From assembly GCF_003173715.1 (NCBI RefSeq), contig NZ_CP029550.1:1116001-1180000 (forward strand): a DNA stretch of 64,000 bases, read 5' to 3'. Positions 1 to 9,618 of the stretch are shown in pieces (within the stretch, counting starts at the first letter, position 1; every line of letters starts with the position of its first letter). This stretch comes from Methylobacterium durans (GTDB taxonomy: Bacteria; Pseudomonadota; Alphaproteobacteria; Rhizobiales; Beijerinckiaceae). The notes beneath the pieces were generated by a model. It searched no databases. It was not told where the DNA came from and worked only from the letters and a program-made list of their open reading frames with translations. The translations under genes were made by a program, and so were the position numbers.

Positions 1-529
1 CGTCCGGCGCGATGCGGACGTCGTTGAGGTAGGAGGCCTGGAGCACGGTGCCGGTGTCGAACGGGATCGTTCTGACGACCCGGTTCGTCTTCAGATCGAT
101 GCCGACGAGCTTCGGACCGTCCTTGATGACGTTCGCCATCGCGGGGGCGGCCGCATCCACCACCCAGAGCCGGTCCTGCCCGTCGGCGACAACGCTCTGC
201 ACGCAGACGAAATGGTCCTTCGGCGAGATCTCGTCGGCCTTCGCGTTGCGCCAGGCATTCCAGGCCTCGTCCGGGTATGGCACGGGCTTGCCATCCTTCA
301 GTTCGGCGACGGAGACCGGCGCATCCTCGCTCCAGCGCGGGAAATTGATGAAGATCCGGCCGTCCCGCGACACGGTCACGCCGGTCACCTGATGCTCGAA
401 GGTCGCGACCTTCGTCAGCTGGACCTGACCGGTCGTCGAGGTCTCGGCCCGCGCGGGCAGGCCCAGCGGCGCCGCGCCGGCCAGAAGCAATGCGGCCAGC
501 CCGGTGCGGGCGCAGAAAACTCTCATCAT
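1..529 (-). CDS. Secreted SMP-30/major royal jelly-like beta-propeller protein (partial)
   Basis: The frame begins ATG-ATG at 529 and runs off the left edge, so only the first 176 residues are visible. Residues 1-28 form a signal peptide (MMRVF start, hydrophobic core, cleavage near PARAE). The mature part has the repeating strand pattern of the SMP-30/gluconolactonase and major royal jelly/L-dopachrome tautomerase-related propellers, including GVTVSRDGRIFINFPRW and DGQDRLWVVDAAAP. Proteins of this kind act in the periplasm or outside the cell, usually with unknown substrate. The family is recognised from the sequence pattern; the substrate is not inferable. The next gene upstream lies on the same strand 110 bp away. 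Confidence 0.72.
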   Translation of the reverse strand, partial: MMRVFCARTGLAALLLAGAAPLGLPARAETSTTGQVQLTKVATFEHQVTGVTVSRDGRIFINFPRWSEDAPVSVAELKDGKPVPYPDEAWNAWRNAKADEISPKDHFVCVQSVVADGQDRLWVVDAAAPAMANVIKDGPKLVGIDLKTNRVVRTIPFDTGTVLQASYLNDVRIAPD

Positions 530-639
530 GCTGGGGCGACCTCTCGGGAAACGGGACATCCGTCCGAGGGCCAACGCAGCCGTATCCGGCCAAGCTCCCG
601 CCGGCAGGCGCGGCGTCACGGCGCGAGGCCGGCCGCTGA

Positions 640-1053
640 TCAGTAGCCTTTCCAGAGGCCCGGCGTCGCGAGTTCCAGGAGGTGCCCGTCCGGATCGCGG
701 AAATAGAGGCTGGTGCCGCCCCGCGGCCAGTGCGTGCGGCCCTCGATCGCGATGCCCGTCTCCGCGAGGTGGCCCTCCCAGGCGGGCAAAGCGTCCGCGG
801 CGATCGAGAAGGCGACGTGGTGCGGCCCGCTGCCGTCGTGCGGTGGGATTGTGCCGCCGGGCGTCTCGATTGGGTGCAGCGAGCCGCCGCGCGGAAACAG
901 CAGCAGGACGCCCCGGCCCGCCACGTCGTAACCGCGCATCCGGGCATCGCTGTGCAGGCAGGGAAGGTTCATCACCCCGCCATAGAAGGCGTCGGCGCGG
1001 TCGAGGTCCGTGACGTAGAGCACGGTTTCCAGAACGCCACTCAGTGCCGGCAT
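640..1053 (-). CDS. VOC-family (glyoxalase/dioxygenase fold) protein
   Basis: The 137-residue protein starts at ATG 1053 because a strong AGGAGG lies just upstream; an in-frame ATG 66 bases earlier has no such site. It shows one vicinal-oxygen-chelate module: LETVLYVTDLDRADAFY at the start, GSGPHHVAFSI in the middle with a candidate metal His, and TSLYFRDPDGHLLELATPG at the end with the typical metal Glu. VOC proteins include glyoxalase I, dioxygenases and fosfomycin or bleomycin resistance proteins; a single module normally dimerises. The substrate cannot be read from the sequence. It is divergent from glpD, with the two 5' ends about 165 bp apart. Confidence 0.85.
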   Translation of the reverse strand: MPALSGVLETVLYVTDLDRADAFYGGVMNLPCLHSDARMRGYDVAGRGVLLLFPRGGSLHPIETPGGTIPPHDGSGPHHVAFSIAADALPAWEGHLAETGIAIEGRTHWPRGGTSLYFRDPDGHLLELATPGLWKGY

Positions 1054-1217
1054 ACGCGAGCCCTCCTGCGCTGCGACCCCTCGGTCGGTTAACCGTCGGG
1101 CCAGCGTCATTTTTCCCACAGGCTTCCGAATGCGCCGGGCGACTGCCCGTCCGCCAGCGCGTTGGCTATCTTGGCCACGCGCAGATCTGCGATGCGCCGC
1201 GAAGTCGGGGATCGGGA

Positions 1218-2726
1218 TTGGATCAGGACGGCGTCGACCTTCTCATCATCGGAGGGGGCATCAACGGCACAGGCATCGCCCGGGATGCCGCGGGCCGCGG
1301 CCTGCGGGTGATGCTGTGCGAACAGGGCGACCTCGCGCAAGCCACCTCCTCGTCGAGCACCAAGCTGATCCACGGCGGGCTCCGCTACCTGGAACAGTAC
1401 GAGTTCCGGCTGGTGCGTGAGGCCCTAGCCGAGCGCGAGCGCCTGCTCCGGCTCGCGCCGCACATCATCTGGCCGCTGCGCTTCGTGCTGCCCCACGACG
1501 AGGGCCTGCGCCCCGCCTGGATGCTACGGCTCGGCCTCTTCCTCTACGACCACCTGACGCAGCTGCGGGCGCTGCCCGGATCCGCGAGCGTGCGATTGCG
1601 CGAGTCCGACCTCGGCGCGCCCTTGCAGCCGCGGCTGACACGAGGCTTCGCCTATTCGGATTGCTGGGTCGAGGACAGCCGGCTCGTCGTCCTCAACGCC
1701 CGCGACGCGGCCGATCGCGGCGCCCGGATCCGGACCCGCACCCGCGTGGAGGATGCGCGTCGGGGAGGTGGAACCTGGACGGTGCGCTTGCGCGATCAGG
1801 CGACGGGCCTCGGCGAGAGCGTCCGCGCGCGGGCAATCGTGAATGCCGCCGGCCCCTGGGTCGCCGACATCCTCGGCGCCAGGCTCGGCCTCGACGCCCG
1901 CGCGTCGCTTCGGCTCGTGAAGGGCAGCCACATCGTCGTCCGGCGGCTCTACGCGGGGGAACAGGCCTACATCCTGCAGCAGCCGGACCGGCGCATCATC
2001 TTCGCGATCCCCTACGAGCGCGATTTCACGCTGATCGGCACCACGGACATCGCCTATGCGGGCGCCCCCGGCCCCGTAGCGATCTCGCCCGAGGAGACGG
2101 ACTATCTCTGCGCTTGCATCAACCGCTCCTTCGCGCGGGCGATCAGCCCCGCCGACGTGGTCTGGAGCTATTCGGGCGTGCGCCCGCTCTACGACGACGA
2201 CGCCCTGAACGCCTCCTCGGTGACTCGGGATTACGTGCTCGACCTCGCCGGCGAGGCGGGCACGGCCCCCGTACTCTCGGTCTTCGGCGGCAAGATCACG
2301 ACCTACCGACGGCTCGCGGAGCACGCGCTGGAGAAGCTGAAGTCTCATTTTCCGGGTCTCGGGCCGGCCTGGACGGGAGCCGCCCCCCTGCCCGGCGGCG
2401 ACCTTGCAGGGACCGATTTCGCGACCTTCCGCGCCCGCTTCTCGGCCGACCACCCCTTCCTGCCGCCCGAGATGGCCCTGCGCCTCGCCCGCGCCTACGG
2501 CACGCGCGCGGAGCGCGTCCTCTCCGGAGCGCACGGCCTCGACGATCTCGGCGAGACCTTCGAGGCGGGCCTCACGGCGGCCGAGATCGCCTATCTGAAA
2601 CGGGAGGAATGGGCCCGTACGGCCGACGACATCCTCTGGCGCCGCACCAAGCTCGGGCTGCGCACGAGCGCCGAGGGCGTTGCCCGGCTCGAACGCCACC
2701 TCGCCCGCGCGGAGGCCGCCGCCTGA
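1218..2726 (+). CDS. glpD: Aerobic glycerol-3-phosphate dehydrogenase
   Basis: GlpD oxidises sn-glycerol 3-phosphate to dihydroxyacetone phosphate at the inner membrane and passes electrons to quinone through FAD. The N-terminal dinucleotide motif IIGGGINGTGIARDAAGRG is followed by the family signature SSSTKLIHGGLRYLEQYEF and, further on, GTTDIAYAG, VLSVFGGKITTYRRLAEHAL and a C-terminal helical domain. I chose TTG 1218 because it puts the FAD motif at residue 12 and gives the usual length of about 500 residues; the same frame is open to an ATG at 1044, but that would add 58 low-complexity residues. glpK follows after 48 bp on the same strand, so the two form a glycerol catabolic operon. Confidence 0.93.
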   Translation: MDQDGVDLLIIGGGINGTGIARDAAGRGLRVMLCEQGDLAQATSSSSTKLIHGGLRYLEQYEFRLVREALAERERLLRLAPHIIWPLRFVLPHDEGLRPAWMLRLGLFLYDHLTQLRALPGSASVRLRESDLGAPLQPRLTRGFAYSDCWVEDSRLVVLNARDAADRGARIRTRTRVEDARRGGGTWTVRLRDQATGLGESVRARAIVNAAGPWVADILGARLGLDARASLRLVKGSHIVVRRLYAGEQAYILQQPDRRIIFAIPYERDFTLIGTTDIAYAGAPGPVAISPEETDYLCACINRSFARAISPADVVWSYSGVRPLYDDDALNASSVTRDYVLDLAGEAGTAPVLSVFGGKITTYRRLAEHALEKLKSHFPGLGPAWTGAAPLPGGDLAGTDFATFRARFSADHPFLPPEMALRLARAYGTRAERVLSGAHGLDDLGETFEAGLTAAEIAYLKREEWARTADDILWRRTKLGLRTSAEGVARLERHLARAEAAA

Positions 2727-2774
2727 GATCAACGGTCCGGCGCCGGGACGACGCGCCGAAGGGAGGAAGCAGCC

Positions 2775-4280
2775 ATGACGCGCTATGTCGGCGCCATCGA
2801 CCAGGGCACCACCAGCACCCGCTTCATCGTGTTCGACCGCGAGGGCGAGATGATCGCCTGCGCGCAGCGGGAGCACACGCAGATCTACCCGAAGCCCGGC
2901 CATGTCGAGCACTGCCCGAAGGAGATCTGGGCGAACACGCAAGCCGTGATGCGCGAAGCCCTGGACGCCGCCGGCCTGACCCCGACGGACCTCCTCTCGA
3001 TCGGCATTACCAACCAGCGCGAGACGACACTCCTCTGGGACCGCCGCACGGGCGAGCCATTGCACAACGCGCTCGTCTGGCAGGACACGCGGGTCGAGCC
3101 GCTGGTCGCGAGCCTCGCCCGCGAGGGCGGGCGGGACCGGTTCCGAGCCCAGACCGGCCTGCCGCTCGCGAGCTACTTCTCCGGCCTCAAGCTCGCGTGG
3201 CTCCTTGACCACGTGGACGGCGCCCGCGCTCGAGCCGACGCCGGTGAGATCCTGTTCGGGAACGTCGACACCTGGCTCGTCTGGAACCTTACCGGTGGGC
3301 CGGAGGGCGGCCTCCACGTCACCGACGTGACGAACGCGAGCCGCACGCTGCTGATGTCGCTCGCCGACCTCACCTGGGACCCGGACCTCTGCCGCAGCCT
3401 CGGTGTCCCGGAGGCGATCCTGCCGCGCATCGTCTCGTCGAGCGAGGTCTACGGCGAGACGCGCGCCCCGTTTCCGGGCGTCCCCATCGCCGGCATCCTG
3501 GGCGATCAGCAGGCCGCCCTGTTCGGGCAGACCTGCTTCCGGGCGGGCGAGGCCAAGAACACCTACGGGACGGGCTGCTTCCTCCTCATGAATACCGGGG
3601 CGGAGCCCGTCCCCTCGACCTGCGGCCTCGTGACGACGGTGGGCTACCGGCTCGACGGGCAGGCGCCCGTCTACGCCCTCGAAGGGTCGATCGCGATCAC
3701 CGGCGCCCTCGTGCAATGGCTGCGCGACAACCTGGGCCTGATCCGCGACAGCGCCGAGATCGAGAGCCTCGCCGCCGGCGTCGCGGACAACGGCGGCCTC
3801 TACTTCGTGCCCGCCTTCTCAGGGCTCTACGCGCCGCACTGGTGCGAGAGCGCCCGCGGCCTGATCATCGGGCTGACGCGCTATGCCAACCGCGGTCACA
3901 TCGCCCGCGCGGCGTTGGAGGCCACCGCCTTCCAGACCCGCGAGGTGGTCGAGGCGATGGTCGAGGATTCTGGCATCGACATCCGGGAGTTGCGCACCGA
4001 CGGCGGCATGGTCGGGAACGACCTGCTCATGCAGTTCCAGGCCGACATCCTCGACGTGGCGGTGGTGCGCCCGAAGGTGACCGAGACCACGGCCCTCGGC
4101 GCCGCCTACGCTGCCGGCCTCGCCACCGGGTACTGGAACAGCCTCGACGACCTTGTCGCCAATTGGGGCGTCGACCGCCGCTGGGAACCCGGCATGGCGG
4201 CGGGACCGCGCGAATGGCTTTACGCGGGCTGGAGCCGGGCCGTGAAGCGCTCCTTCGACTGGGCCGAGCCGGAGGCCTGA
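2775..4280 (+). CDS. glpK: Glycerol kinase
   Basis: This 501-residue FGGY-family kinase phosphorylates glycerol to glycerol 3-phosphate, the substrate of the adjacent GlpD. The phosphate-binding DQGTTSTR is at residues 9-16; GITNQRETT, the second nucleotide-binding segment [10 protein letters not shown] and the C-terminal [18 protein letters not shown] signature are all present. Length is normal for the family. A clear GGGAGGAAG lies 7 bases before the ATG. The stop codon is only 4 bp from the end of the convergent EamA gene, so the transcripts probably meet here. No glycerol facilitator or glpR regulator is visible nearby. Confidence 0.96.
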   Translation: MTRYVGAIDQGTTSTRFIVFDREGEMIACAQREHTQIYPKPGHVEHCPKEIWANTQAVMREALDAAGLTPTDLLSIGITNQRETTLLWDRRTGEPLHNALVWQDTRVEPLVASLAREGGRDRFRAQTGLPLASYFSGLKLAWLLDHVDGARARADAGEILFGNVDTWLVWNLTGGPEGGLHVTDVTNASRTLLMSLADLTWDPDLCRSLGVPEAILPRIVSSSEVYGETRAPFPGVPIAGILGDQQAALFGQTCFRAGEAKNTYGTGCFLLMNTGAEPVPSTCGLVTTVGYRLDGQAPVYALEGSIAITGALVQWLRDNLGLIRDSAEIESLAAGVADNGGLYFVPAFSGLYAPHWCESARGLIIGLTRYANRGHIARAALEATAFQTREVVEAMVEDSGIDIRELRTDGGMVGNDLLMQFQADILDVAVVRPKVTETTALGAAYAAGLATGYWNSLDDLVANWGVDRRWEPGMAAGPREWLYAGWSRAVKRSFDWAEPEA

Positions 4281-4284
4281 GGCC

Positions 4285-5193
4285 TCAGGCCGGCCTGCGC
4301 CCGAGACGCTCCGCCACGACGATACCGCCGAGGACGAGGCCCAGCGCCAGCGCGTCGTTCCAGCCGAATGGCTCGCCGACGAGGAGGACGGCGAGCCCCG
4401 CTCCGAAGACCGGGACGAGATTGACGAACAGCCCGGCCCGGTTCGGGCCGATCAGCTCGACGCCCCGCATGAAGAAGAGCTGCGCCGTGAGCGAGGGCCC
4501 GAGGCCCACGAAGGCAACGATGAGCCAGCCCTTCGGCGTCGGCCAGATCAGGTGGCCGGTAGCCCATTCCGCCGCGAGGAGCGGCAGGGAGGTGACGAGG
4601 GCCGCCGCCGCCATCGCCGTGAAGAAGGTCAGCGCCGAGACCTTGGGGCGGGAGGGAAGCGCCACGGTGTAGCCGGCATAGAGCACGCAGGCCGCGAGCA
4701 TCAGCAGGTCGCCGCCGTTGAAGGCGAGCGTCGCGAGCACCCGCCAGTCGCCGTGACTCGCCGCGACCGCCGCCCCGAACAACGTAATCGCGACGCCGAT
4801 CGCCTGCCCCGAACTCACCGCCCGGCGGTAGAACGCGACGTTGAGGAGGATGACGAGGACGGGGATCGCGCCCTGCAGCAGGGCGAGGTTGACGCCGCTC
4901 GTGAGGGTGCCGGCCGCGTAGAACAGGCTCGCGTAGAGCGTGTAGCCGCAGGCACCCATCGCGAGCACTCGGCGCCAGCTCGGCACGAGCCGGTCCCACT
5001 CCGCGAGCAGGGGCCGCCGCGCGATCACCGCGAGCACCGCGCAGGCCACCGCCCAGCGCAGGCAGGTCAGCGCCTGCGGCGAGACTTCGCCCACCGCCAT
5101 CTTTCCCGCCGCCGCGTTGCCCGCCCAGAGGAGGGCCGTCAGGGTGAGGAGCGCGTAGGCCTTGCGGCCGGCGGCGGTGGAGGACGGTGACAT
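4285..5193 (-). CDS. EamA/DMT-family transporter
   Basis: The 302-residue protein has about ten hydrophobic helices arranged as two EamA repeats: a first half starting LTLTALLWAGNAAAGKMAVGE and a second half around LIVAFVGLGPSLTAQLFFMRG, ending with IGPNRAGLFVNLVPVFGAGLAVLLVGE. Members of the drug/metabolite transporter superfamily export metabolites or amino acids across the inner membrane; the substrate cannot be predicted. The start at 5193 sits just before the first helix; an in-frame ATG at 5262 would add 23 hydrophilic residues and is possible. It lies between the convergent glpK and the codirectional ada. Confidence 0.85.
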   Translation of the reverse strand: MSPSSTAAGRKAYALLTLTALLWAGNAAAGKMAVGEVSPQALTCLRWAVACAVLAVIARRPLLAEWDRLVPSWRRVLAMGACGYTLYASLFYAAGTLTSGVNLALLQGAIPVLVILLNVAFYRRAVSSGQAIGVAITLFGAAVAASHGDWRVLATLAFNGGDLLMLAACVLYAGYTVALPSRPKVSALTFFTAMAAAALVTSLPLLAAEWATGHLIWPTPKGWLIVAFVGLGPSLTAQLFFMRGVELIGPNRAGLFVNLVPVFGAGLAVLLVGEPFGWNDALALGLVLGGIVVAERLGRRPA

Positions 5194-5296
5194 CTCCGAG
5201 GGGGTCTCGCGGTGGCGGGCGCTGCGGTCTGTTAGGGGATCGGTAGCCGGCGGAACAGGCATCCTGGCGCAGGGCAGCTCCCGTTCCGGCAGACCC

Positions 5297-6373
5297 TCAG
5301 CCCTCGCCGCTCTCGCGTGCGAGCAGGCGCCGCTTGCGCTCGACGCCGAAGCGGTATCCGGACAGGGCGCCGTCGGAGCGCACCACCCGGTGGCAGGGGA
5401 TCGCGACCGCGATGCCGTTCGCGCCGCAGGCCTGCGCCACCGCCCGCACCGCGGCGGGCTCCCCGATGGCGCGGGCGATCTCGGCATAGCTCGCCGTGGC
5501 GCCGGGCGGGATCTTGCGCAGGGCCTCCCAGACCCGCTGCTGGAATGCGGTTCCGCCGATGTCGAGCGGCAGGTCGAGGCTCGTTGCCGGCGCTTCGACG
5601 AAGGCGACGACCTGCGCGATCAGCCGCTCGAAATCAGGATCGCCCTCCTGGATGTCGGCCTTGGGGAAGCGTCGGCGGAGATCCTGCACCAGTTCGTCCG
5701 GCGCGTCTCCGAGGAGGATCGCGCAGATGCCGCGCTCGGTCGTCGCCACCAGGATGACACCGAGGTAGCAGGTGGTCGCCGCGAAGCGGATGGCGGCGCC
5801 GGTGCCGCCCGCCCGGTAGGCCCGCGGGCTCATCCCGAGGCGTGCGCCCGCGCCGGCGTAGAAGCGGCTCGCCGAGTTGTAGCCGGCCTCGTAGACGGCT
5901 TCCGTCACGCTGCCGGCCCGCTGCAGGCCGTCCGCGACGCGGGCGGCCCGGCGCGCCTCGGCGAAGGCCGCCGGCGTGACGCCAGCGATCATCCGGAAGA
6001 CCCTGTGAAAGTAGTGCGCGCTCATCCCGGCGGCGCGTGCGAGGTCGGCGAGCGGCGGCGCGCTCTCCGAGGCTTCGATCATTCGGCAGGCGCGGGCCAC
6101 GGCCTCCGCCTGTCGCGCCTGCCGGGACGGCTCGTTCGGACGGCAGCGCCGGCACGCACGGAAGCCCGCGGCCTCCGCCGCCGCGCAGGAGATGTGGAAG
6201 GCGATGTTCTCTGGGTTCGCCCGCCGTGCCCGGCAACTCGGGCGGCAGTAGATGCCGGTCGTGCGGACGGAATAGACGAAGTGTCCGTCCGCGTCCGGGT
6301 CGCGCCTTTCGAGAGCGGCCCAGCGCGCGGCCTCCTCGGTGACGATCATCCGCTCGGCTTCGGCCATCAGCAT
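5297..6373 (-). CDS. ada: Ada: methylphosphotriester sensor, activator and O6-alkylguanine-DNA methyltransferase
   Basis: This is a full-length 358-residue Ada with three parts. Residues 15-80 form the zinc domain with Cys43, Cys47, Cys74 and Cys77 in the usual spacing; methylation of this site by DNA phosphotriesters activates the protein. Residues about 90-185 are an AraC-type helix-turn-helix region (LADLARAAGMSAHYFHRVF). The C-terminal half is the suicide methyltransferase with the active-site IPCHRVV motif. The ATG at 6373 has GAAGGA upstream. It lies 82 bp downstream of alkA on the same strand, which fits an adaptive-response operon induced by alkylated DNA. Confidence 0.93.
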   Translation of the reverse strand: MLMAEAERMIVTEEAARWAALERRDPDADGHFVYSVRTTGIYCRPSCRARRANPENIAFHISCAAAEAAGFRACRRCRPNEPSRQARQAEAVARACRMIEASESAPPLADLARAAGMSAHYFHRVFRMIAGVTPAAFAEARRAARVADGLQRAGSVTEAVYEAGYNSASRFYAGAGARLGMSPRAYRAGGTGAAIRFAATTCYLGVILVATTERGICAILLGDAPDELVQDLRRRFPKADIQEGDPDFERLIAQVVAFVEAPATSLDLPLDIGGTAFQQRVWEALRKIPPGATASYAEIARAIGEPAAVRAVAQACGANGIAVAIPCHRVVRSDGALSGYRFGVERKRRLLARESGEG

Positions 6374-6455
6374 CGCGCATCCTTCCGCGAAAGGGAGGCG
6401 GCGCGCAACGGAGCGCGCCGGGACCATCCCACGATCGCCGATCCGCTTCGGTGTT

Positions 6456-7373
6456 TCATCCCGCCCCTTGCTCGGCAATCCGCGCGGCATCCCCGGTCCA
6501 GAGATGAAGCGCTGCATAGGCCCGCCACGGCCGCCAGCCCTCCGCCTGGGCGAGCAACGCGGCAGGCGACGGGCGTCCCCGCCCTCGATCGAGGGCCCGC
6601 AGCAGCCCGATGTCGCCGACCGGCAAGGCATCGGGCTCGCGCAGGGCCCGCATCGCGATGTACTGCGCCGTCCACGGGCCGATCCCGGGCAGCGCCGTCA
6701 GCCGCGCCAGAGCCGCCTCCAGCCCCTGCCCCTCGGCGAACAGATCGGGCTCCCGCAGCACGGCCGCCGCGAGGGCCGAGATCGCGCGGCCGCGGGCCCG
6801 CGGCATGTTGAGAGCGGCAGCGACATCCGCCCCCGCGAGCACCTCCGGATTCGGAAAGAGATGTGTGAGACCCACCGCTCGGGTGGCGACCGCCGACGCC
6901 AGCGGCGTTCCAAAGGCGGCGACGAGCCTGCCGGCGAGACCGGTCGCGGCCGCGACCGAGACTTGCTGGCCGAGGATGGCCCGAACCGCCATCTCGAACC
7001 CGTCGAAGGCCCCCGGAACGCGCAATCCCGGCCGAGCCTTCACCAGCGGGGCGAGTGCCGGGTCGACCGCGAGGCGTGCCGCGATCGGACCGGGATCGGC
7101 GAGCGTGTCGAACAGGGCGGCGAGGCGGGCGAGGATCGCGGCGCGACCATCCCGGTCCGGGAGGTCGAGGAACACGCGAAGCTCGCTCTCGCCGGGCTCG
7201 ATCGTCACCGCGCCGTGCCGGCCGCCGCGGCACAGAGTGCGGCGATAGCGGTCCGCCTCCACGACCTCGACGCCGGGGATCGCTCTCGCGGCGAGGAAGG
7301 CGACGAGGGCCGCCCAGTCGTACGGGGCGTTGACGGGAAGCGTGGCGCGATGGCCGTCGTCCATCATCGGCAT
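6456..7373 (-). CDS. alkA: DNA-3-methyladenine glycosylase II (AlkA type)
   Basis: The 305-residue protein removes alkylated purines from DNA in base excision repair. An N-terminal AlkA-type domain (residues 1-105, starting near YDWAALVAFLAARAIPG) precedes the helix-hairpin-helix glycosylase domain, with the hairpin LPGIGPWTAQYIAMRAL and the catalytic Asp in LPVGDIGLLRAL. The C-terminal GWRPWRAYAALHLW is typical. The start at 7373 has AGGA five bases upstream; further ATGs follow within four codons. It is directly upstream of ada, so the two probably share a transcript under Ada control, as known from enterobacterial alkylation response genes. An Ada box was not identified. Confidence 0.92.
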   Translation of the reverse strand: MPMMDDGHRATLPVNAPYDWAALVAFLAARAIPGVEVVEADRYRRTLCRGGRHGAVTIEPGESELRVFLDLPDRDGRAAILARLAALFDTLADPGPIAARLAVDPALAPLVKARPGLRVPGAFDGFEMAVRAILGQQVSVAAATGLAGRLVAAFGTPLASAVATRAVGLTHLFPNPEVLAGADVAAALNMPRARGRAISALAAAVLREPDLFAEGQGLEAALARLTALPGIGPWTAQYIAMRALREPDALPVGDIGLLRALDRGRGRPSPAALLAQAEGWRPWRAYAALHLWTGDAARIAEQGAG

Positions 7374-7504
7374 CGGTCCTGCGCGCGCGCTCGACCGCAA
7401 CGTTGGGAGCGGCGAATCTCGGAAACCGGACGGAGCCCGTCCGAGAGTCGACGCGACGCGGGTGCACGTGGCACAAGCCGGAGAGGCCTGTGGGGTACGG
7501 TATC

Positions 7505-7900
7505 GTGAGCGAGAGCGGAACACCGCCCGGCGTGAGTTTCAAGGTCGAGATGGGGCCGAACAACCCACGAATCCGGGTTCAGATCGGAGGACGGTCGATC
7601 CCGGTGGACATCGCGCCGGAGCAGGCAGCCCATCTCGGCCTCTCGCTGCTCGCCGCGAGCGCGATCTGCTCGCCCGGCCATCCGCGCCCGAAGCAGGGAG
7701 AGGCGATCGAGCCGGCTCACCTGCCGGTCATCGGCTGGCAGACGGGCAGCCTCAGCGCCTCGCGCCTTCCCGTGATGGTCGCGCATCTGCTCGGCGGGGC
7801 GCAGCTCGTCCTGCGCTTCTCGGTCGACCAGGCGATCGCCTGCGCGAGCGCCCTTCACTCCGTCGGCGAGAGCCTGCGCTCACCGCCTCCGGCAGCCTGA
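7505..7900 (+). CDS. Conserved hypothetical protein
   Basis: I do not recognise a named family. From the GTG at 7505 the product is 131 residues with alternating strands (VSFKVEMGPNNPRIRVQI, SIPVDIAPEQAAHLGLSLL) and no signal peptide or membrane helix, which suggests a small cytosolic alpha/beta protein. The frame is open further upstream to 7403, but that extension is basic and low in hydrophobic residues and reaches into the alkA promoter region. The gene diverges from alkA, and its last 46 bp overlap the end of the convergent membrane-protein gene. Codon usage matches the neighbours, so it is probably expressed. Confidence 0.6.
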   Translation: MSESGTPPGVSFKVEMGPNNPRIRVQIGGRSIPVDIAPEQAAHLGLSLLAASAICSPGHPRPKQGEAIEPAHLPVIGWQTGSLSASRLPVMVAHLLGGAQLVLRFSVDQAIACASALHSVGESLRSPPPAA

Positions 7901-8337
7901 CCGATCCGGCGCAGGCCGGACGGAAAGAAATCCGGGTCGGTTAGCGCCGCGGCGAGGAAGCCGAACAGACCGGCATGCAGCACGATCGACGCGGGACCGA
8001 ATGCCTGCATCTGCCAGAGCGCGGCGGCGCCGGCGAGCATCAGGGCGGGCGCCGCGAGGTAGACCGCCTCGCGCCAGGGAGCGGCCGGACGGGCGATGCG
8101 CCACAGCCCGACCACCAGGGCGGCGAGCGCGAAGCCGGCCTTGAGCAGCGCCATGAAGCGGATCAGCCGGGCGAGATCGGGCTCGGTCGCCGCAGCGTCA
8201 CCGCCGAGGGCGAACACGGCGGCGGGTGCCGCCAGCGCGAGGCCGAGCACGGCCAACCTGCGGCCGCGCCGCTGCAGGCGGATGCCCGCGGCTGCCATAC
8301 CCGAGGAATCGGTCGAGAGAATCGCGGCCTGAACCAT
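7855..8337 (-). CDS. Four-helix membrane protein, unknown function
   Basis: The 160-residue protein has four predicted membrane helices (LAVLGLALAAPAAVFAL; ALLKAGFALAALVVGLW; AVYLAAPALMLAGAAALW; ASIVLHAGLFGFLAAAL), with charged arginine-rich loops between them. A strong GGGAGG lies 6 bases before the ATG, which fixes the start. It is immediately downstream of the LuxR-type regulator gene (8389-9036) on the same strand, 51 bp away, so cotranscription is possible. I see no catalytic motif. A role in stress or envelope physiology would be a guess. Confidence 0.65.
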   Translation of the reverse strand: MVQAAILSTDSSGMAAAGIRLQRRGRRLAVLGLALAAPAAVFALGGDAAATEPDLARLIRFMALLKAGFALAALVVGLWRIARPAAPWREAVYLAAPALMLAGAAALWQMQAFGPASIVLHAGLFGFLAAALTDPDFFPSGLRRIGQAAGGGERRLSPTE

Positions 8338-8388
8338 GCGGCACCTCCCTTTCGGCGGAGGGTAGACGCCGGAGGCGCCGAGCGGAAG

Positions 8389-9036
8389 TCAGGACGTCTC
8401 GGCCCATTTCATCGCGCCCGAGCGGTCTCGGACGCCGAGCGCGCGGTAGAGGGCGTTCGCGTGGACCTTCACGGTGTTCTCGGTGAGACCGAGCGCCTTC
8501 GCGATCTCCTTGTTCGACAGGCCGGATCGGATCAGGTGCAGCACGTCGAGCTGGCGCGGCGTCAGCCGGAAGGGCTGCGCGCTCCGTCGCTCCGAACCGG
8601 GCTCGCCGACGGCTTCGGGCGCTAGCGGGAGGGCGACGAGGGCATTGGGCACGAACAGGTCGCCGCCCATGATCCGCGTCACCGCGCCGACGATCTCGCT
8701 GGGCTCGAAGGTCTTCGGCACGTAGCCGTGGAGGCCCGCGCGCAGGGCGAGGAAGATGTCCTCGCGCCGCGAGGCGGTCGCGAGCGCGGCGAGACGGAGA
8801 TCCGGATAAACCTCGCGTACGCTGCGGAGGCTGAGCGGCGTCCCGATACCGGGCGTCGCGAGGTCGAAGGCGGCGAAGGCGCAGTCCCGTCGCTCGTCGA
8901 GCGTCTGAAGCGCCTCGTCGAGGGAACCGGTCTCCCGAACGTCCAGGAATCCGCATTCCCGCCGCAGAAGCGCGGCGAAGGCTTCGCGATACAGGCGATG
9001 GGTGTCGACGACGAGAGCGAGGGTGTGATCGGCCAT
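8389..9036 (-). CDS. LuxR/NarL-type response regulator
   Basis: A two-domain transcription factor of 215 residues. The receiver part (residues 1-120) has the acidic start VVDTHRLYREAFAALL, a candidate phospho-acceptor Asp in FAAFDLATPG, and the conserved Lys in GLHGYVPKTF. The C-terminal LuxR-type helix-turn-helix is clear: FRLTPRQLDVLHLIRSGLSN followed by KEIAKALGLTENTVKVHANAL. The first acidic pocket has only one Asp (VVDTHR) where two are usual, so phosphorylation may be atypical. No partner kinase is adjacent. The ATG at 9036 and a GTG at 9045 are both possible starts. Confidence 0.87.
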   Translation of the reverse strand: MADHTLALVVDTHRLYREAFAALLRRECGFLDVRETGSLDEALQTLDERRDCAFAAFDLATPGIGTPLSLRSVREVYPDLRLAALATASRREDIFLALRAGLHGYVPKTFEPSEIVGAVTRIMGGDLFVPNALVALPLAPEAVGEPGSERRSAQPFRLTPRQLDVLHLIRSGLSNKEIAKALGLTENTVKVHANALYRALGVRDRSGAMKWAETS

Positions 9037-9618
9037 GCCGGTCACTTTCCGCGAACGTTACCGCGCCACGCCCACGAGCGGCAGGCGCGGCATCCGCATC
9101 GGCCGCGAATGCACGTCAATTCAATGACCTCGATATCTTTCTCTCCAGCGATATGCTGGACCATGTACCGCCAAGCATGACAAGCATGAGATGCGGATGA
9201 ATCCATTTATCGCTGTTACTTTTGCACTAACATAGCATCAAATGATGACTTCCGTACGCTAGTGTACAACTTTATGTGATCTTGAGATATTTTGCCTGCG
9301 TCTTGGATGACATTGACAACTGGACCGGTTTGCCGCGAGCACGGCGTTGATAAGCCTTTCGGGCTATGCTTGCGGACACCAAGCTCAGCGCTCCCTGTGC
9401 AGGCCGCTCGACAATACATGGCGCGTGCCCGGAAAGCGGATGGCGGCAGCGCCGGGCGACTTCGGGCCGATGGATAGTAATGTTCCGTTAAGCTTCACCC
9501 TAAACGTCAAAAATGACACTGATGATTAGGGATTAGTTCGTAGGATTAGCGACAGATTGCGCTGGATTCCCATCGTACGAACCGTCTACAAAACCTCGGC
9601 TTCGGAGGATCGATCGCC
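9037..9618. other. Long intergenic region upstream of the type I secretion genes
   Basis: About 580 bp separate the divergent regulator gene and the secretion operon. Base composition becomes clearly richer in A and T between about 9120 and 9600 than in flanking genes, as expected for a long regulatory region. Short open frames here lack ribosome binding sites and have no family resemblance. I see no RNA gene. Promoters for both divergent genes must lie here, but I could not assign -35/-10 boxes with confidence. Confidence 0.4.

Noticed and set aside
1524..3716. A 730-codon open frame on the minus strand opposite glpD-glpK
   Set aside because: It mirrors two well-identified genes in a very GC-rich region, where antisense frames stay open by codon bias. 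It has no motif and an Arg/Gly/Ala-rich composition.
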